Source: Pythium myriotylum
Taxonomy: Eukaryota > Oomycota > Peronosporomycetes > Pythiales > Pythiaceae
Direction of reading: 5' to 3'
Length of the DNA stretch: 64,000 bases
Assembly (NCBI GenBank): GCA_023091665.1
Contig: JALJCQ010000001.1
Coordinates: forward strand, 1,612,001-1,676,000
Every line of letters begins with the position of its first letter. Position 1 is the stretch's first letter. The position numbers and the translations under genes are program-made. Shown here piece by piece: positions 49,885 through 61,374 of this stretch. Below the pieces are notes generated by a model. The model had not been told where the DNA came from, did not search any database, and saw only the letters and a program-made list of their open reading frames with translations.

Positions 49885-52346
49885 CTACATCATATCCTTA
49901 AGACAGACTAGGGCTGAATTGCGCCCACACGCACCCATGACACCGCCTCCAGGATGTGATCCTGCAGAGCTCATGTAGAGCCCCTTGATAGGTGTACGGT
50001 AGTCCGAGTATCCTGGGATTGGGCGCATCCAGAACAGCTAGTATTGCAAAGCGATTAGTAACGGCTAATCAGCCTCCGAACAGCAAGTGGCTTCGAAATA
50101 CCTGGTCGAGGCCCATAGCTCCATGGAAAATGTTTCCTTTTGGGAGAGAGAACACGCGTTCAAGGTCTGGTGGCTGGTGTTAACGTGTCGATTCAGTGTC
50201 CTCAGTTAATCGATATCCAAATGAATTGTCTCACTTACCGTGAGCATATCATATCCAATGATCGAGTTCTTGAAGCCGGGGGCGTACTCGTCGATCACCG
50301 AGAAAACCTGGTTGGCGAACTTCTCTTTCTTCCCTGGTGTGTCCCAGCTTCCATCCTTCGCAATACCACTGTGTGTAAGCGGAATGACTCATCGAAGCAA
50401 CAAACCAGCTTTGCCACCTTCGGTTGATAGGGTGTGTACTGGACGAAGAGTAGTGCTACATGCTTTCCTAGAGGAATGGTCGATGTCAGAGCAACAACAA
50501 ATCTTGTAATTGCAACTTGGTTGAACCTGGTGGGGCGATAGATGAGTCCAAAGAAGTTGGAATGTTCATCTCAATAACCGGTCGTCGAGACGCAAGACCT
50601 TGCTGCACGTCAAGATAGGCATCTTCAATCTGAGAAGGAGTCAGCCAAGTTGTGGGTAAGTTTAAGACACGATCATGGGGACCTGCTGCACTGAGTCTTC
50701 GAAATGAGTCGTTCCGCGATGATGACGCATTGGAGTGTTGCCATCGCCAGTGTTTGGAATACATTTAAAGTTGGGCAGGCGATCCAGCGCGACATTGATC
50801 TGTCACGATTCGCATTGTTAGGAAGTCTCGCACAACCAAAAACATGGACCGAGATGGTGATCCCACACCTTCGTCGACGCGGATTCGCAATTCCAGTTCT
50901 TTTTAAAATGGGTGACAACACGCTCTGGGAGTTCGGTTTCATCGATCAAGTCAAGCATTGTGATCAGGGGATTTGTGTTAGCAAGCACATAGTCTGCCTC
51001 GATCGCCTCGCCGCTGTCCAGCGTCACCCCGTGGACCCGTCCGCCGTTAACATTGATAGACTTCACGGGTGAATCCGTGAAAATGTCTGCGCCAAACTCA
51101 AGAGCTGCGCTTTTAATGGCCTGAGAGACGCCTCCCATTCCGCCTTTGACATGACCCCACATCCCTTTAACACCGTTCACTTCTCCCATAACGTGATGGA
51201 AGAGTATGTAAGCCGATCCTGGGGTTGACGGAGACACCTGGAATATCTCACATAGTCTGTATCAACGCGAGAAATGTCTAGTACAATGCGAGATACTCAC
51301 CTTCGCCCCAATGATTGCATCTGTGGCAAGAGTGGCTTTGAGGATATCAGATTCAAACCACTTGTCCAGTATTTTCGTCGCTGGAGCCGTCATAAACTCC
51401 AAGAAAGTTGTCAACTCTTTGCCCAACTTTCCGGATCGATACCCGAGCTTAAGCATGGATTGGATAGCGTCTACCCTGCGACTAACAGGGGTCTCAGAGT
51501 TAAATATCACCCGAACGTCTGGAGGTAGCTACAAAAGCATACGAAGTAATGAGCAGCCCCCATAGGCAATATCAGAGATATGCTTACCTCGTCAATCATA
51601 GGAACGAAGAAGTCCACCATATTCTAAATACGTGGAGGCACTGTTTAATCTAGTGACAAGGTTCATTTGTGGAGCGGAATTGTTACCTCTAGCATAGCCT
51701 CGTACTTCGGGTACTGTTCCGCATCAGCCCGTGAGAACTGGGCTATCAAGGCACGATACGAATCAGTCGACAGACATGCGTGCGTAGCTACAAAGAACGC
51801 AACAAACCGATGCTCTTCTGATTCTCAATCATATCACGCCCGAGAATGAGACTGCGACCGTCCAGTGATGGTGTGAACGAAGATGGATCACGAGGGTAAA
51901 CTGCCACGCAACTTGGGTAACAAAGATACAGACAATCAGCCATAACTCTTTCATCCTCTACCTTCCAATCCATGACGATGCAGATCGAGATCCTTTATGA
52001 TTTGCGGGCGAAATAACGAAAAGACGTAGGACGCACGCGAGAACTTGAAACCGGGGATGATCTCCTCTGTTACGGCTGCCCCGCCCACAACATGCCGCTT
52101 CTCCAGCACGCATACTTTCTTCCCTGCCTGTAGCACTATGTGACCCACCATCTCACCGTTCTCTGGCTTTTGCAACTCTACCTTGGCAAGATATGCTGCA
52201 GCCACCAGGCCGTTGTGGCCACCGCCAACGACGATCGCGTCCCTACGCGCGTGCTGACTGAGCAGAGACTCCTACACACCGTGCGCAGCTGAGCCCACTC
52301 CGTACCATTTGCGCTGCAGCGCGCGTCGTGCATTCATCATCGCCAT
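49885..52346 (-). CDS. PYROXD2: PYROXD2-type FAD-dependent oxidoreductase, 14 exons
   Basis: Fourteen exons are inferred on the minus strand: 52306-52346, 52182-52242, 51962-52127, 51808-51900, 51687-51742, 51588-51623, 51301-51528, 50869-51237, 50683(or 50671)-50799, 50527-50629, 50418-50467, 50239-50355, 50102-50173, 49885-50037. They give about 553 residues (human 581). Exon 2 holds the dinucleotide-binding VVGGGHNGL. Other family landmarks are [72 protein letters not shown] and the final [14 protein letters not shown]. The last one contacts FAD in the phytoene-desaturase-like fold. Human PYROXD2 is mitochondrial, substrate unknown. Introns are 53-65 nt; the exon 9 donor (GTCCCC or GTGTCT) is uncertain. 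The intron density is unlike every neighbour. Confidence 0.85.
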
Positions 52347-53221
52347 CGCTTCTCTCGGAGAGTGTGGCTTCCTCTTGTGGTTGTCATTCACGTCCAAGTT
52401 CAACAAGGCCTGGATTCCCAGCGGGTCGACCCATCGTGGGTTCGTCCGTAGAACCCGTTGAAGTTGTCCCCGGAATGATGGTCTCGACGTACCTCCATTT
52501 CTCTAAGATGGTCTGGGAGGCCCAAGTGGTGATGAAGGGATGCAATATGCGGTCGTGCCCAGGTGGGATCGGGAAGCGTGGTAGAGACGCAAGGAGTGGC
52601 TGGAAAGAGCGACTGTATGCATTGCGGCGGCGCTTCGTGGTCGTGGTCGACCAGAACGCCATCGCGCTCAAAGTCCTCGGGAGCTCCCGACCATGGTGGT
52701 CCACGCGCACCGCGCGGCAGGTCATCGTCAAAAACAGATTAGTCAAGATCATCAGTCAAGACAACGGAAGTATCGTGTGAGGAGGGTGAGGATGAAAGAA
52801 CTGGCTCACTGGCACTAATAAGACACTTGTCGATGACAATAGAATCCGCTTGGCAGACGAAGATAAAGCGGCCACTTTCGCACTTACAGTGAGAAGCGAG
52901 TTGGGTACGAGCATTGCTGAAGCAGTGTTGAATGCCCGAATGATCTCACAGTCATGGTTGTCTACGTCGAAGAAGGTATTGATTCTTTCGCGGGACGGGC
53001 AGCAGACTGCGAGGCCTCGATGCAGCAACGAGAACTAGAGCAGATGGCGGCGCTGTTCTTGTCAAGTCCCGAGTTTCGCCAACGGGTTCAGCAAATGCAC
53101 GGGGGACTGGAATCGGTCTGGAACGTGGGGTTACGCTAGTGATCCCTTACAAACTAGAACGCGTTAATGCATAATTACTCTCATTTCTAACTGGCATCCC
53201 CAAGGCTGAAACGCTTTTACT
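52347..53221. other. 875-bp region without a secure gene
   Basis: Short frames occur on both strands. On the plus strand one ends at 53139 with a helical segment (LFLSSPEFRQRVQQM); on the minus strand one frame is open over about 52384-52752. None shows a known motif, and I could not join them by splicing into a convincing product. The segment separates the start of PYROXD2 from the stop of the PH-domain gene. Confidence 0.4.
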
Positions 53222-55036
53222 TCATGACTCATTGTTGTCTCCTTCTGTGCAGTATTCAATCAATCGCACTTTCACTGACTCGAGGATGGACATCATCGCC
53301 CTCGACTCTTCTTGATCATGACGCACCAATGCAACCTGTAGCATTACCGGCAAGTGCATAATTGCATCTTCTTCCTCTGCAGAAGCCGAGTCCCCGTAGT
53401 TCATACGATGGTAGTTTACAGCTGCGTCGCGATATTTCTCGTACAGCTCCAGACTCTCTGGATCCTCAAAGCCATAACAGGAAGCAGATCGCTGTTGCTC
53501 AGCAACACCACCACCCACACCGGCATTAATCGCTGCATTTTCTTCACACATTGCCTCGTGCGCCTCGCGGATCTGCTCCTCACGGACTCCGTACGCCAAA
53601 GCTAGGATCAGAAATACAGAGTACTTCCGTTTCAAATGGTCAGCAAAAAAGTTTAGCACCTCGGTGGATATTGGTCGCTCCCGATTGTCTAACCGTTCGA
53701 TCTCTCTTCGGCTGTTCGCGATGAACAGTTCATGAACACGACTGACTTTCTCGTACACTAGAAGAGCCATCCTTGGGCTTGTGACTTGATGCACTAGCTT
53801 TTGCATAGCGATGATTCGTCGCATCTCAGACTCTGCCTTCTCTTTGTCACCAGAGAGGACTCGGTTGCACCAAATCTCGCTTTGATGGAGGGTTAACTTG
53901 GAGTCATGTCCTGGAGAGACCCACGATTTTTTCGATTCTGATAGTGGACGGCCTGGAGAAGGAGCATTGTTCGATTCACGGAACTCATCATTCCCACTTC
54001 TTGAGTTTTCGACACGAGTGGTGAGAAGTTGATCTCGCTTGAGCTGAAGGATTCGGCGAATGGTTTTCGACCAGAGCTCGAACTGGTTCTGGTTGTGCGA
54101 TGCAAACTCAATCACACACCGTGCGCTGGCATCGGGGTTGTTGAGCAAAATGCTATCCACGACACTACCTGAGCTAACCACAAGACTTTGACGGAGCTCA
54201 TCATTCAGCCACTGTTGAACACCCCAAAACTTATGAGTGGCTTATCAACACATCACAATTACATACTTTGGTGCAAACCTGATCCAGCTCGTCTGTTTCC
54301 AGAATTTTTCTTCGAAAAAGGCGTGTACTCGAGTGCTCCTCCCCACCATAACTCGCGTGGCTTGTCTCCATCACTTCAACTTTCATTTCGCCCAGCATCA
54401 TAGACGGTGTTAGGTCGATAATCTGGATCCAGCGATAATCGATCATCAATCAGCCAAAGACAACAAGAAGTCTCGAGGATCCCACCTTGTCTGGTTTGAC
54501 CCCTTGTTCCCACATTTCACGGCTCTTGAAGAGAAGAATGAAATCTTCTTGCAGAGAGACGAAGTAAGGCACCCACTCTGTGAAAAAGAAGATATTCCGC
54601 TCGAGAATCATCAACGAGTCGTTCAGAGTTTGCTGTTGCAAGTAAGCATGAGTGTTGCGCCGTAAGGAGTCGAACGATCAGATATCGTCACCTTGTAAAT
54701 GATCGCGGACTTTGCTCGTATGAGAGATCGCGGCGACCACGGAGTCTCGGGTGAGACGACCTCGTCCGTCACAATCGACGCATTGTTGCCGTCATGCTCA
54801 AGCCCTTGCATGTCTTGCGCCTCGTTTGTGATCGCAGCGAAAGACGGACCTTTGGCCAGCATGCTTTTCAAAAGCGAGGGCGGTTGCGCTTTCCCTCCAT
54901 GCTGCCTCTGCGTTCGCGGGCTCGCGGTAGATGGCGACGCATTGGCCGCGCTCGCTCGGCGCTCAGGCAGACCAGGAATCGCGATGTCACCGAGCAGCGC
55001 AGCGCTGTCGGCGCCGCCTCTCGCTGTCTTGGTCAT
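53222..55036 (-). CDS. PH-domain protein
   Basis: Four exons are inferred: 54692-55036, 54486-54632, 54279-54422, 53222-54211. The introns are 59, 63 and 67 nt, all phase 0, giving 541 residues. Residues 1-115 are Ser/Ala/Pro-rich. A pleckstrin homology domain follows across exons 2-4. Its first strands are in ERNIFFFTEWVPYFVSLQEDFILLFK, with RWIQIIDLTPSM-like and KVEVMET strands in the middle. The last strand and helix are CVIEFASHNQNQFELWSKTIRRIL, with the conserved Trp. The remaining 280 residues are helical and not recognised. PH domains bind phosphoinositides or proteins, so a membrane-linked adaptor is likely. No catalytic domain is seen. Confidence 0.75.
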
Positions 55037-55755
55037 ACCTCAGGCGAGGACGTGACGAGACGTCACTGAGACGACGATTCAAGTGCCCCAACAGCTACTC
55101 TTCCTCTCACGCAACGGGCTGGGCCTGTGGGTTGTGATCGCTCTCTGACCCACCCGCCCACGAGGCCTGCTTGCATTGAAAGCTTCGAGCGATTCCCAGT
55201 TGATCTCGAGCAGGGCCATGGAGGACGAACAGGCTCGCTTCTTCTCCACAAGACACCAATAAAGAGACTGGACGGGGCGAGTGCGTTGGCGCTCACTGGC
55301 CTTTCACTTCCGCGTGCATTAGGGGGCCAGGCCAACCCCCCACGCTGGTGTGTCCCCGATCTCCTTCACTCGTGCGTTGGATGCACATGGTCTCGCTCCC
55401 ATCGGCATCCAGCAAGAGGAAATGTCTCGCTCTTCTCGTCGATCTCTCGTCGGAGCGAGACTGCTCGCCGCTCGCAGAGAAGCCATCGCGTCAGCAGGAA
55501 GATGGCTTCGCTTTGCTCCGCCGTGAGTCGTTCAAATGATCAATTTTCAACCAATTGAAATGAATAATTCACTTGAGTGACATCTTGTGCCACTCCGGTC
55601 GGCACTTGAATGACATCGCTGGGAGCAATCCAGTCTCGTCGACCTTCTCTGCGCGCACCTCGCCAGCAGGAGCCGAGGCCAGGCCAGCGCATCATCTCTG
55701 CGGGGACCTTCGTAAACTCCAAGCACCAGCACGGCCAAGCACCCTCGCCATCCAA
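55037..55755. other. divergent intergenic region between the PH-domain and phosphoglycerate-mutase-family genes
   Basis: No gene is supported in this 719-bp region. An in-frame extension upstream of the next ATG (from 55573) has no ATG. The region should hold two promoters. Confidence 0.45.
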
Positions 55756-56986
55756 ATGCTCAAACCGACGACCCTGGCACTGCTCGTCGCCGCCGCCGCA
55801 GTCGGTGCGGCCGTCGACCGCCTTGTGCTGCGCAAGCGCTCCCAGAAGACCCAACCGGACGCTGCGTCGCAGCCGATCGCCAAGAGCTGCGACTGCGCCG
55901 ACGGTGAGTGTTGCAATACGCTCGTGTCGCCGTCCGAGCGGAGGTACACGCTGCCCCACGCGCACGTGTCCCACTGGGAGAGCCGCGGCCAGTGCGATCC
56001 GCAGTGGTCTCTCCACGCGCCGACCGACTCGAGTGGGGACCACCCGCCTCGCTCGAGCTTCGGAATGCTCATTCTTCTTCGCCACGGCCAAAGCGTCTGG
56101 AACCGCAAGCCGCAAAGCCCGAAAGAGGTCTGGCGGTACGCGGGCTCGATCGACATTCCACTGAGTGATGTCGGCATCCAAGAAGCTTTCGACGCCGGAA
56201 AGCGCCTCGAGTTCACGCCCATCGACGTCGTATTCTGCTCGCAAATGGACCGCGCGCGATCCACGTTGCAGCTAGCCCTGAGTGTTCACTCGAGCAAGAA
56301 GACTCCCGTCGTCCAACATGAGTCCCCGCTGGACTTCCCTAAGTTCGAAGGCGTGAACGACAAGAACCCGTACGATTTTGTAAGTTAGCACCTGCGTTCG
56401 TGATCGAGCTGTGGCGTTGTGAGCTCACCGTACTGTCATTTTTGTAGATCATTCCGGTATATGTCTCGCCCACATTGAACGAACGTAATTTCGGGGACCT
56501 GCAAGGTGTCCCGAGCACACTACATACTGTTCTCTTCGACAAGCAACAGATCAGTAAGGTCCGCAACGACTATACAACCAAGTTCCCTGGCGTGAACGGA
56601 GAAAGTTGTGCTGATATCCACGCACGGACGATTCCATTCTTTAACGAGTTCATACTGCCACACCTGAAAGAAGGACGCAACGTGCTCGTTTCCACACATG
56701 GATTTGTCATCCGTACATTGATCAAGCACCTCGATAAAATGAGTGATGAAGAGTTCAACGAACAAATGAAGTTCGAGAAAACTGCACCAGAGAGGTGTTT
56801 GCTACTTGCGCCAACAGGTGAGTCATCAGAGCGAGATGTTTTACTGAACGAATTCTCACTAGCATTGTACTGGGTCGCCCAGGGGTTCCATTGATGTACA
56901 AATACGAAAACGGAGACTTCACCAAGGTTGCTCAGTCCCGCCGCGACCGTGCTGAGAGTCTCAGCAGAAGCACTGCACCGTACTGA
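55756..56986 (+). CDS. membrane-anchored phosphoglycerate-mutase-like (histidine phosphatase) protein
   Basis: Three exons are inferred: 55756-56379, 56448-56817, 56883-56986. The introns are 68 nt (GTAAGT...GTAG) and 65 nt (GTGAGT...CCAG), giving 365 residues. Residues 4-24 form an N-terminal hydrophobic helix (TLALLVAAAAVGAAVDRLVL), then a Cys-containing linker. The histidine phosphatase fold begins at LILLRHGQSVWN, whose His is the phospho-acceptor. FCSQMDRARSTLQLAL, LNERNFGDLQG and STHGFVIRTLIK (second catalytic His) follow. This order matches cofactor-dependent phosphoglycerate mutases and related phosphatases. The membrane helix makes a glycolytic role unlikely, and a phosphatase is the safer guess. 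It is tail-to-tail with the U2A' gene. Confidence 0.85.
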
Positions 56987-57164
56987 TGTGACTTCGAGAT
57001 CAACGCTAGTATTGCCCTTAGCCACCCATCTCTACAATAGCATAGCATTGCTGTTTAGAATATTATGTTTTGTCTGCTGGATTAGAGTTCCTCGCAAACC
57101 GTGTCTTGAAGCGGCAAGCATGGCCTCGAGCGACTCACTATACTCGAGAAGAGTCACCCACCGA

Positions 57165-58413
57165 TCATGTGCTTCCTACGGCTTCTTTTAATCGCTTCAC
57201 AAGTTCAGCCTTCAACCCCTTCGTGGAGAGTCCGCGGTCCTTCAAGGCATCGCGAAGTTGGGTGACTGTCAATGAATCAATGGGCTTGGATGGGGTGAAT
57301 GGAACTTCTGACATCTCCACGTCAGCAGCGGCGTGGGTCTTTGAAGGCGTCGTAATGTTCGATGTTGCAAAGTCCTCTGGCGTTGCTGGCTTCACTGGAG
57401 ACATGGGGGTATCCATCGTGACATGATCCTCAGCAGTTTCTCTATTCATCGACGAACCCCTCACAGGAGACGATGTGCTGGCTGCTGGCGCTGGCTTTGT
57501 CACCGTTGAGCCTGAGGTCACATGGGAAGAAGGCGCAACACTCTACGTCCACATTGGAAACATGAGCACTTCCAAACGAAAATGGAAAGAATTGAATCAT
57601 TAAATACCTTGGCAGGTGGCGGCGGCGGCGGGACTGGCAAAGCACTTCTAGGCGGAGGCGGCGGTGGCGCGGAAGACTCTTCGACATTGTTTTCACTACC
57701 TGCGGCATCTTGGATGACACGCTTTCCAGCGACCGAGCTGAAGAATACCGCCGCAGCATCTCGCTCCTGTACATACAAGCTGTGAGTATACTCCAATCTG
57801 ACGCAAAACAGTGAGTTTCGTACCCGAGGCTTGACCTTCTGGAAGTCGAGCACGCGAAGCTGTGGCAGCTTGTGAATCACGTACTCGCGGTAGTACTTGC
57901 GCTTGGTGACGGGATTACCAACGAGCGAAAGGGTATCCAACTTTTTCAAAGACGCCAAGTGGTCGATCTCCGAAAGCTGGGAAATGCGATTGCCCGTAAG
58001 GACCAAGTACTCGAGGTTTTCAATCGAGTCGGCGAGGCTTTCGTGGAACTTGCTCACGTGGTTGTTATTGAGCAGCAGCGTTCGAAGGCGACGGAGCCGT
58101 GGGAAGTTCTCCAGCTTCTTGATCTCATTGTCCGATAGGTCAATGCAGTCGAAGCCATCCTATCAACGTAACCGATGGACCGTCATACCAGCGAATGTGC
58201 GTCTGAACGCTCTGAAGACGGCGTACCTTGGTGACGCCGAGGTTCTCGATGGCCGGCGCCTTGAGCCCTGCGCGTTTGTCAGTACGTCGTCTCTCCAACG
58301 AGGCCTCCAGCGACTCCGAGGCCACAGTGCGCACCTCTCAGGTTCAGCTCGCGCTGCTTGAGCGGGTTAATCGAGATCTGTGCGCGCTGGATCGCGTCGA
58401 CCGTCAAGCGCAT
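57165..58413 (-). CDS. SNRPA1: U2 snRNP protein A' (SNRPA1/Lea1) with a C-terminal SAP motif
   Basis: Five exons are inferred: 58335-58413, 58227-58267, 57824-58159, 57608-57766, 57165-57542. The introns are 67, 67, 57 and 65 nt, giving 330 residues. The N-terminal part is unmistakably U2A': MRLTVDAI, NPLKQRELNLRG, APAIENLGVTKDGFDCIDLS, LRTLLLNNN, SLVGNPVTKRKYYREYVI and RVLDFQKVKPRER. This is the leucine-rich-repeat domain that binds U2B'' and U2 snRNA stem-loop IV. The C-terminal 150 residues differ from animals and yeast: a poly-Pro linker, several Thr-Pro/Ser-Pro sites, then a SAP motif (LTVTQLRDALKDRGL, then KAELVKRL) just before the stop. SAP motifs bind DNA or RNA. The exon 4-5 junction carries the fusion. 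It uses GTATTT...GTAG and keeps the frame. Confidence 0.9.
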
Positions 58414-58590
58414 CGTCCTCTCCGGTGGCTGCTCGGGTTTCGCTTGCCAGTCCCCCCAGCACCAAGCAAGAGGCAGCCGCACTAAGTTCGCATGGGGTGA
58501 CAGATAGATCTATTTACAGAATTAGACATAATCGGGTTACTCGAGGGTAACCCACTCTATTTGATACCAGCAAGTCGGGAGGAAGAAGGC

Positions 58591-59780
58591 TCATGCGAAT
58601 GCTCGTGCACTTTGCTGCACGACCACGCCTTGCAGTTCAACTTCCTCGTAGGAGCCGCTAGCAAGTTGCTTGATCTTCTTGGGGTCGCGTGTGGACACGG
58701 GAGCGGCGGGACTTTGAGACATGGAGGCTTCGTCAGACTCGGTTGGAAGGAGGTTGGCACGCTTGTCCTTCCGGATTTTCAGCATCTCTGGGGTGTGGAC
58801 GAAGAGGAAGACGCCGATGCAGAAGAACGCGATGATATGGGCGCCGATGAGGTTCGGATAGAAGCACACGTCGTGGTTTCGCTTGGAAGGGAAAACGTAC
58901 GCCCAGAAGTCGAACAGCAGGAACAAGGGCAACACCGTTCGCGAAATGGCCCAGACGACGTAGGTGGCGTAGATCGAACGAGCATGAATTTTTGTTTCTT
59001 CTCGCCCGATTGACTCGAGAAAGCCCCGAGCATTCAACGGAAGAGTGGCGAGTTCCACGAGGAGAAATAAGAGAAGACCGAACTGTGCGGCACCGCAGCA
59101 TGAGATGAAGTTGTTGATCGCATACGGGACTCTGCAGTCCAATAGAAAGTTCGTGAGTCATTGCAATTAGGTGGCTATGGGGAGAAAGAGAAGAAACGTA
59201 CGCTGCGACGATGTGGTGAATAATAAAGACCCACTGCATCGGGACCGGCCACGCAATGATCACGATTAGGTCGCACATGAAGTATCCGATGGCTGCAATG
59301 AACAAGTTCAAAATGTAAGTGGCCCGAACAGATAACGTAAATGCAAGCAGGCACAACGCACCAACAGAGAAGATAAAGTTCGCAGACCGAATGGAGCTCA
59401 TTGGCATAAAGTCGGTCCCCCACTCGATAGATCCGAGCGCCACAGAGACGCCAATGACAACCGCGGCAGCATGGATTGTGGAATTTACTCTGCCAAGAGG
59501 ACATCATGTTAGTGGGTCCTCAGTGACGAAATTTGTCCATCAAGAATCCGTACCGAGAGCACCAGTCTGCTTTGAGCGCCGGGGTGAAGTTGGCAAACTC
59601 TGGTACGCGACGCGATGACACGATCCAGGCGACGACGAAGACCACCCAGAAGAAGAGGAAGGAGAGACCTGCGACGAGCAAGTTCTCCCCGACGCGCACG
59701 TGGAACTCATCCTCGAGTAAGTAGACGGAGGAGGCCTCGGGAGTCGAGGCAGCGTGTACAGTCACGTGGACGTTCGCCAT
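58591..59780 (-). CDS. TLC-domain (TRAM-LAG1-CLN8) multipass membrane protein
   Basis: Three exons are inferred: 59554-59780, 59202-59489, 58591-59131. The introns are 64 nt (GTACGG...GCAG) and 70 nt (GTACGT...GCAG), giving 351 residues. The ATG at 59778-59780 is the first in frame. An N-terminal membrane segment (LLVAGLSFLFFWVVFVVAW) precedes WCSRVNSTIHAAAVV, the start of the TLC domain. Further membrane helices include CLLAFTLSV, YFMCDLIVIIAW and FGLLLFLLVELATLPLN. The HHIVA pair of histidines and the VELATLPLNAR segment are typical of the TMEM56/TLCD subgroup rather than ceramide synthases, which carry a longer Lag1 motif. The cytosolic tail is Lys/Ser-rich. A role in membrane lipid handling is inferred from the family. 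Confidence 0.85.
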
Positions 59781-60343
59781 GGTCTCTCTTCGACCGCGGA
59801 ATGCAGGGGCGGCGGTCTCGACAACCAAGCGCGACCGACCGCTTTCGTATCTACGGTATGGACGCGGCGTCGACGCCAGGTGTCGCAGCGCGAGTCTGAT
59901 GCCGAGGTTAGGCGGAAATGACGCATCGAGCTGATGACGCGACGGCGGCTTCCATGTCCAACAGCGACCCACGACCCTACAACAAAGAACCCAACCCACG
60001 CGAAAGGTAACTCAGCAGTTACGGTGTAACAGCCACTGCCCAGTCCAATCAGCGACCGGGATTTGCAGATTAGAGCAGATGATTGGGTGAAAAGATCTGG
60101 AACGAGACGAAAGGTCACGATCTGATTGGCTGCGACACTCGACGCGATACAGAAAAGACAGAGAAAGGACTTTCGTTGACGGCTGGCTTGTTGGCTGGAT
60201 TCATTTGCATAAAGTCGGGCTCAGATTGGAAAAATCCCGATTTTCCGTCACTATTCGCTCACCCACAACAGCAAAAGGGGATATTTCAGTCTGTTTACCT
60301 CGAGCAGTTCTCACAGCGACGCCACAATCACCCACGCGATCTT
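59781..60343. other. intergenic region upstream of the TLC-domain gene
   Basis: This 563-bp region shows no supported gene. It should contain the promoter of the TLC-domain gene and the 3' untranslated region of the hypothetical gene that stops at 60344. Confidence 0.4.
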
Positions 60344-61276
60344 TCACGGCTCTGAAGATGGAGGCGTCGGTGGAAATGGTGCGCGTGTCTCATCAAGCGA
60401 CAGTGCGCGCTCGAGCCACGAGAGCATGCTCTCGGGCAGAGCCTCCGCGTCTCCATGGTCGCCACCTGAACTTGGTTCTTTGAGCTGAGACGGTGCAGAC
60501 TCGGCGGCTGGCGGTTTGTTAGTTGAAATTGGAAGCGGCGCCTTCCACGTCGCGCCAGACACGTCCCACGACGTCTCAGCGGCGGGCGATCTGCTCGGCG
60601 AGTGCTGAGATACTCCGCCCGGAAGCACTTCGCCTGCTGAAGCAGCTGCGAGCCAGCGCTGCTCGTCGAGATGGTCGTCCGCTTTTGGGAGCTGGGATGC
60701 ACTCCGCTCTGGGCTTGGTCTCGCCAATCGCTTTTGGTGGCTCACTTGAATAGACTTCGCAGTGGGTCGGTGGCCGCTCCCACCTCTTCTACCGCGCGCT
60801 TGCCTCCCTCGCTGAGCTCGCCCTGACGTTGGCTGACCTGGTCGACCAAGAGTGGGACTGGCGTCATCGATGTTTCCCGAGTCACTCGATGCGCGACGGC
60901 GAATAACTGTGTATCCTGCTCGGTCTGCTTGAGTCTTCTCCAGGCAACTAAGAGTTCGAGCGTCCAGCGCACCCCTCGTTCTTCCTCTGTCCAGTTGGTG
61001 AAGCGTCGCTTCTTCCGCTGCCTCGAACTCCATGGCCTCTCGTACTGAGCGAAACAGTTTTGGTCGTTGATGGAGCTCAGAGGATTCACTCACACTGCGC
61101 CCTCGACCTTGGGTTTCACGAGGTTCATCGGAAGTCTCAACCTCCAGCGTGTTACCAAGAGACGTCTGTCTCTTCTCTCGATTCGCCATGGCAGCCAGGT
61201 CTGAGCCACCTTCAGCTCGATGGCAAGTGGCCTGGTCTTCGCGTGGAGGACGAGGCCATACGGGACTCGGCGTCAT
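60344..61276 (-). CDS. hypothetical disordered protein
   Basis: A 310-residue frame from ATG 61274-61276 to 60344. It is rich in Ser, Arg, Glu, Gly and Pro and probably disordered. A short helical segment (RPKLFRSVREAMEFEAAEE) lies near residue 75, and the C-terminus has a MLSWLERALSLDE helix followed by PPTPPSS. I recognise no domain. It may contain undetected introns. Its start is 98 bp from the divergent Kelch gene start, which supports a real transcription unit sharing a promoter. Alternatively, it is a chance frame opposite a leader region. Confidence 0.5.
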   Translation of the reverse strand: MTPSPVWPRPPREDQATCHRAEGGSDLAAMANREKRQTSLGNTLEVETSDEPRETQGRGRSVSESSELHQRPKLFRSVREAMEFEAAEEATLHQLDRGRTRGALDARTLSCLEKTQADRAGYTVIRRRASSDSGNIDDASPTLGRPGQPTSGRAQRGRQARGRRGGSGHRPTAKSIQVSHQKRLARPSPERSASQLPKADDHLDEQRWLAAASAGEVLPGGVSQHSPSRSPAAETSWDVSGATWKAPLPISTNKPPAAESAPSQLKEPSSGGDHGDAEALPESMLSWLERALSLDETRAPFPPTPPSSEP

Positions 61277-61374
61277 GGAGGAAATGCGACGAGTCTTGCA
61301 GTGACACCGCCAACGGGCAGGTGAGGTACTGATATAATACGAACCAGACAGATCTTGAAGAGACGCTGACCTCG

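Noticed and set aside
52384..53139. possible spliced gene between PYROXD2 and the PH-domain gene
   Set aside because: Candidate exons on either strand could not be joined in frame with good splice sites into a recognisable protein.
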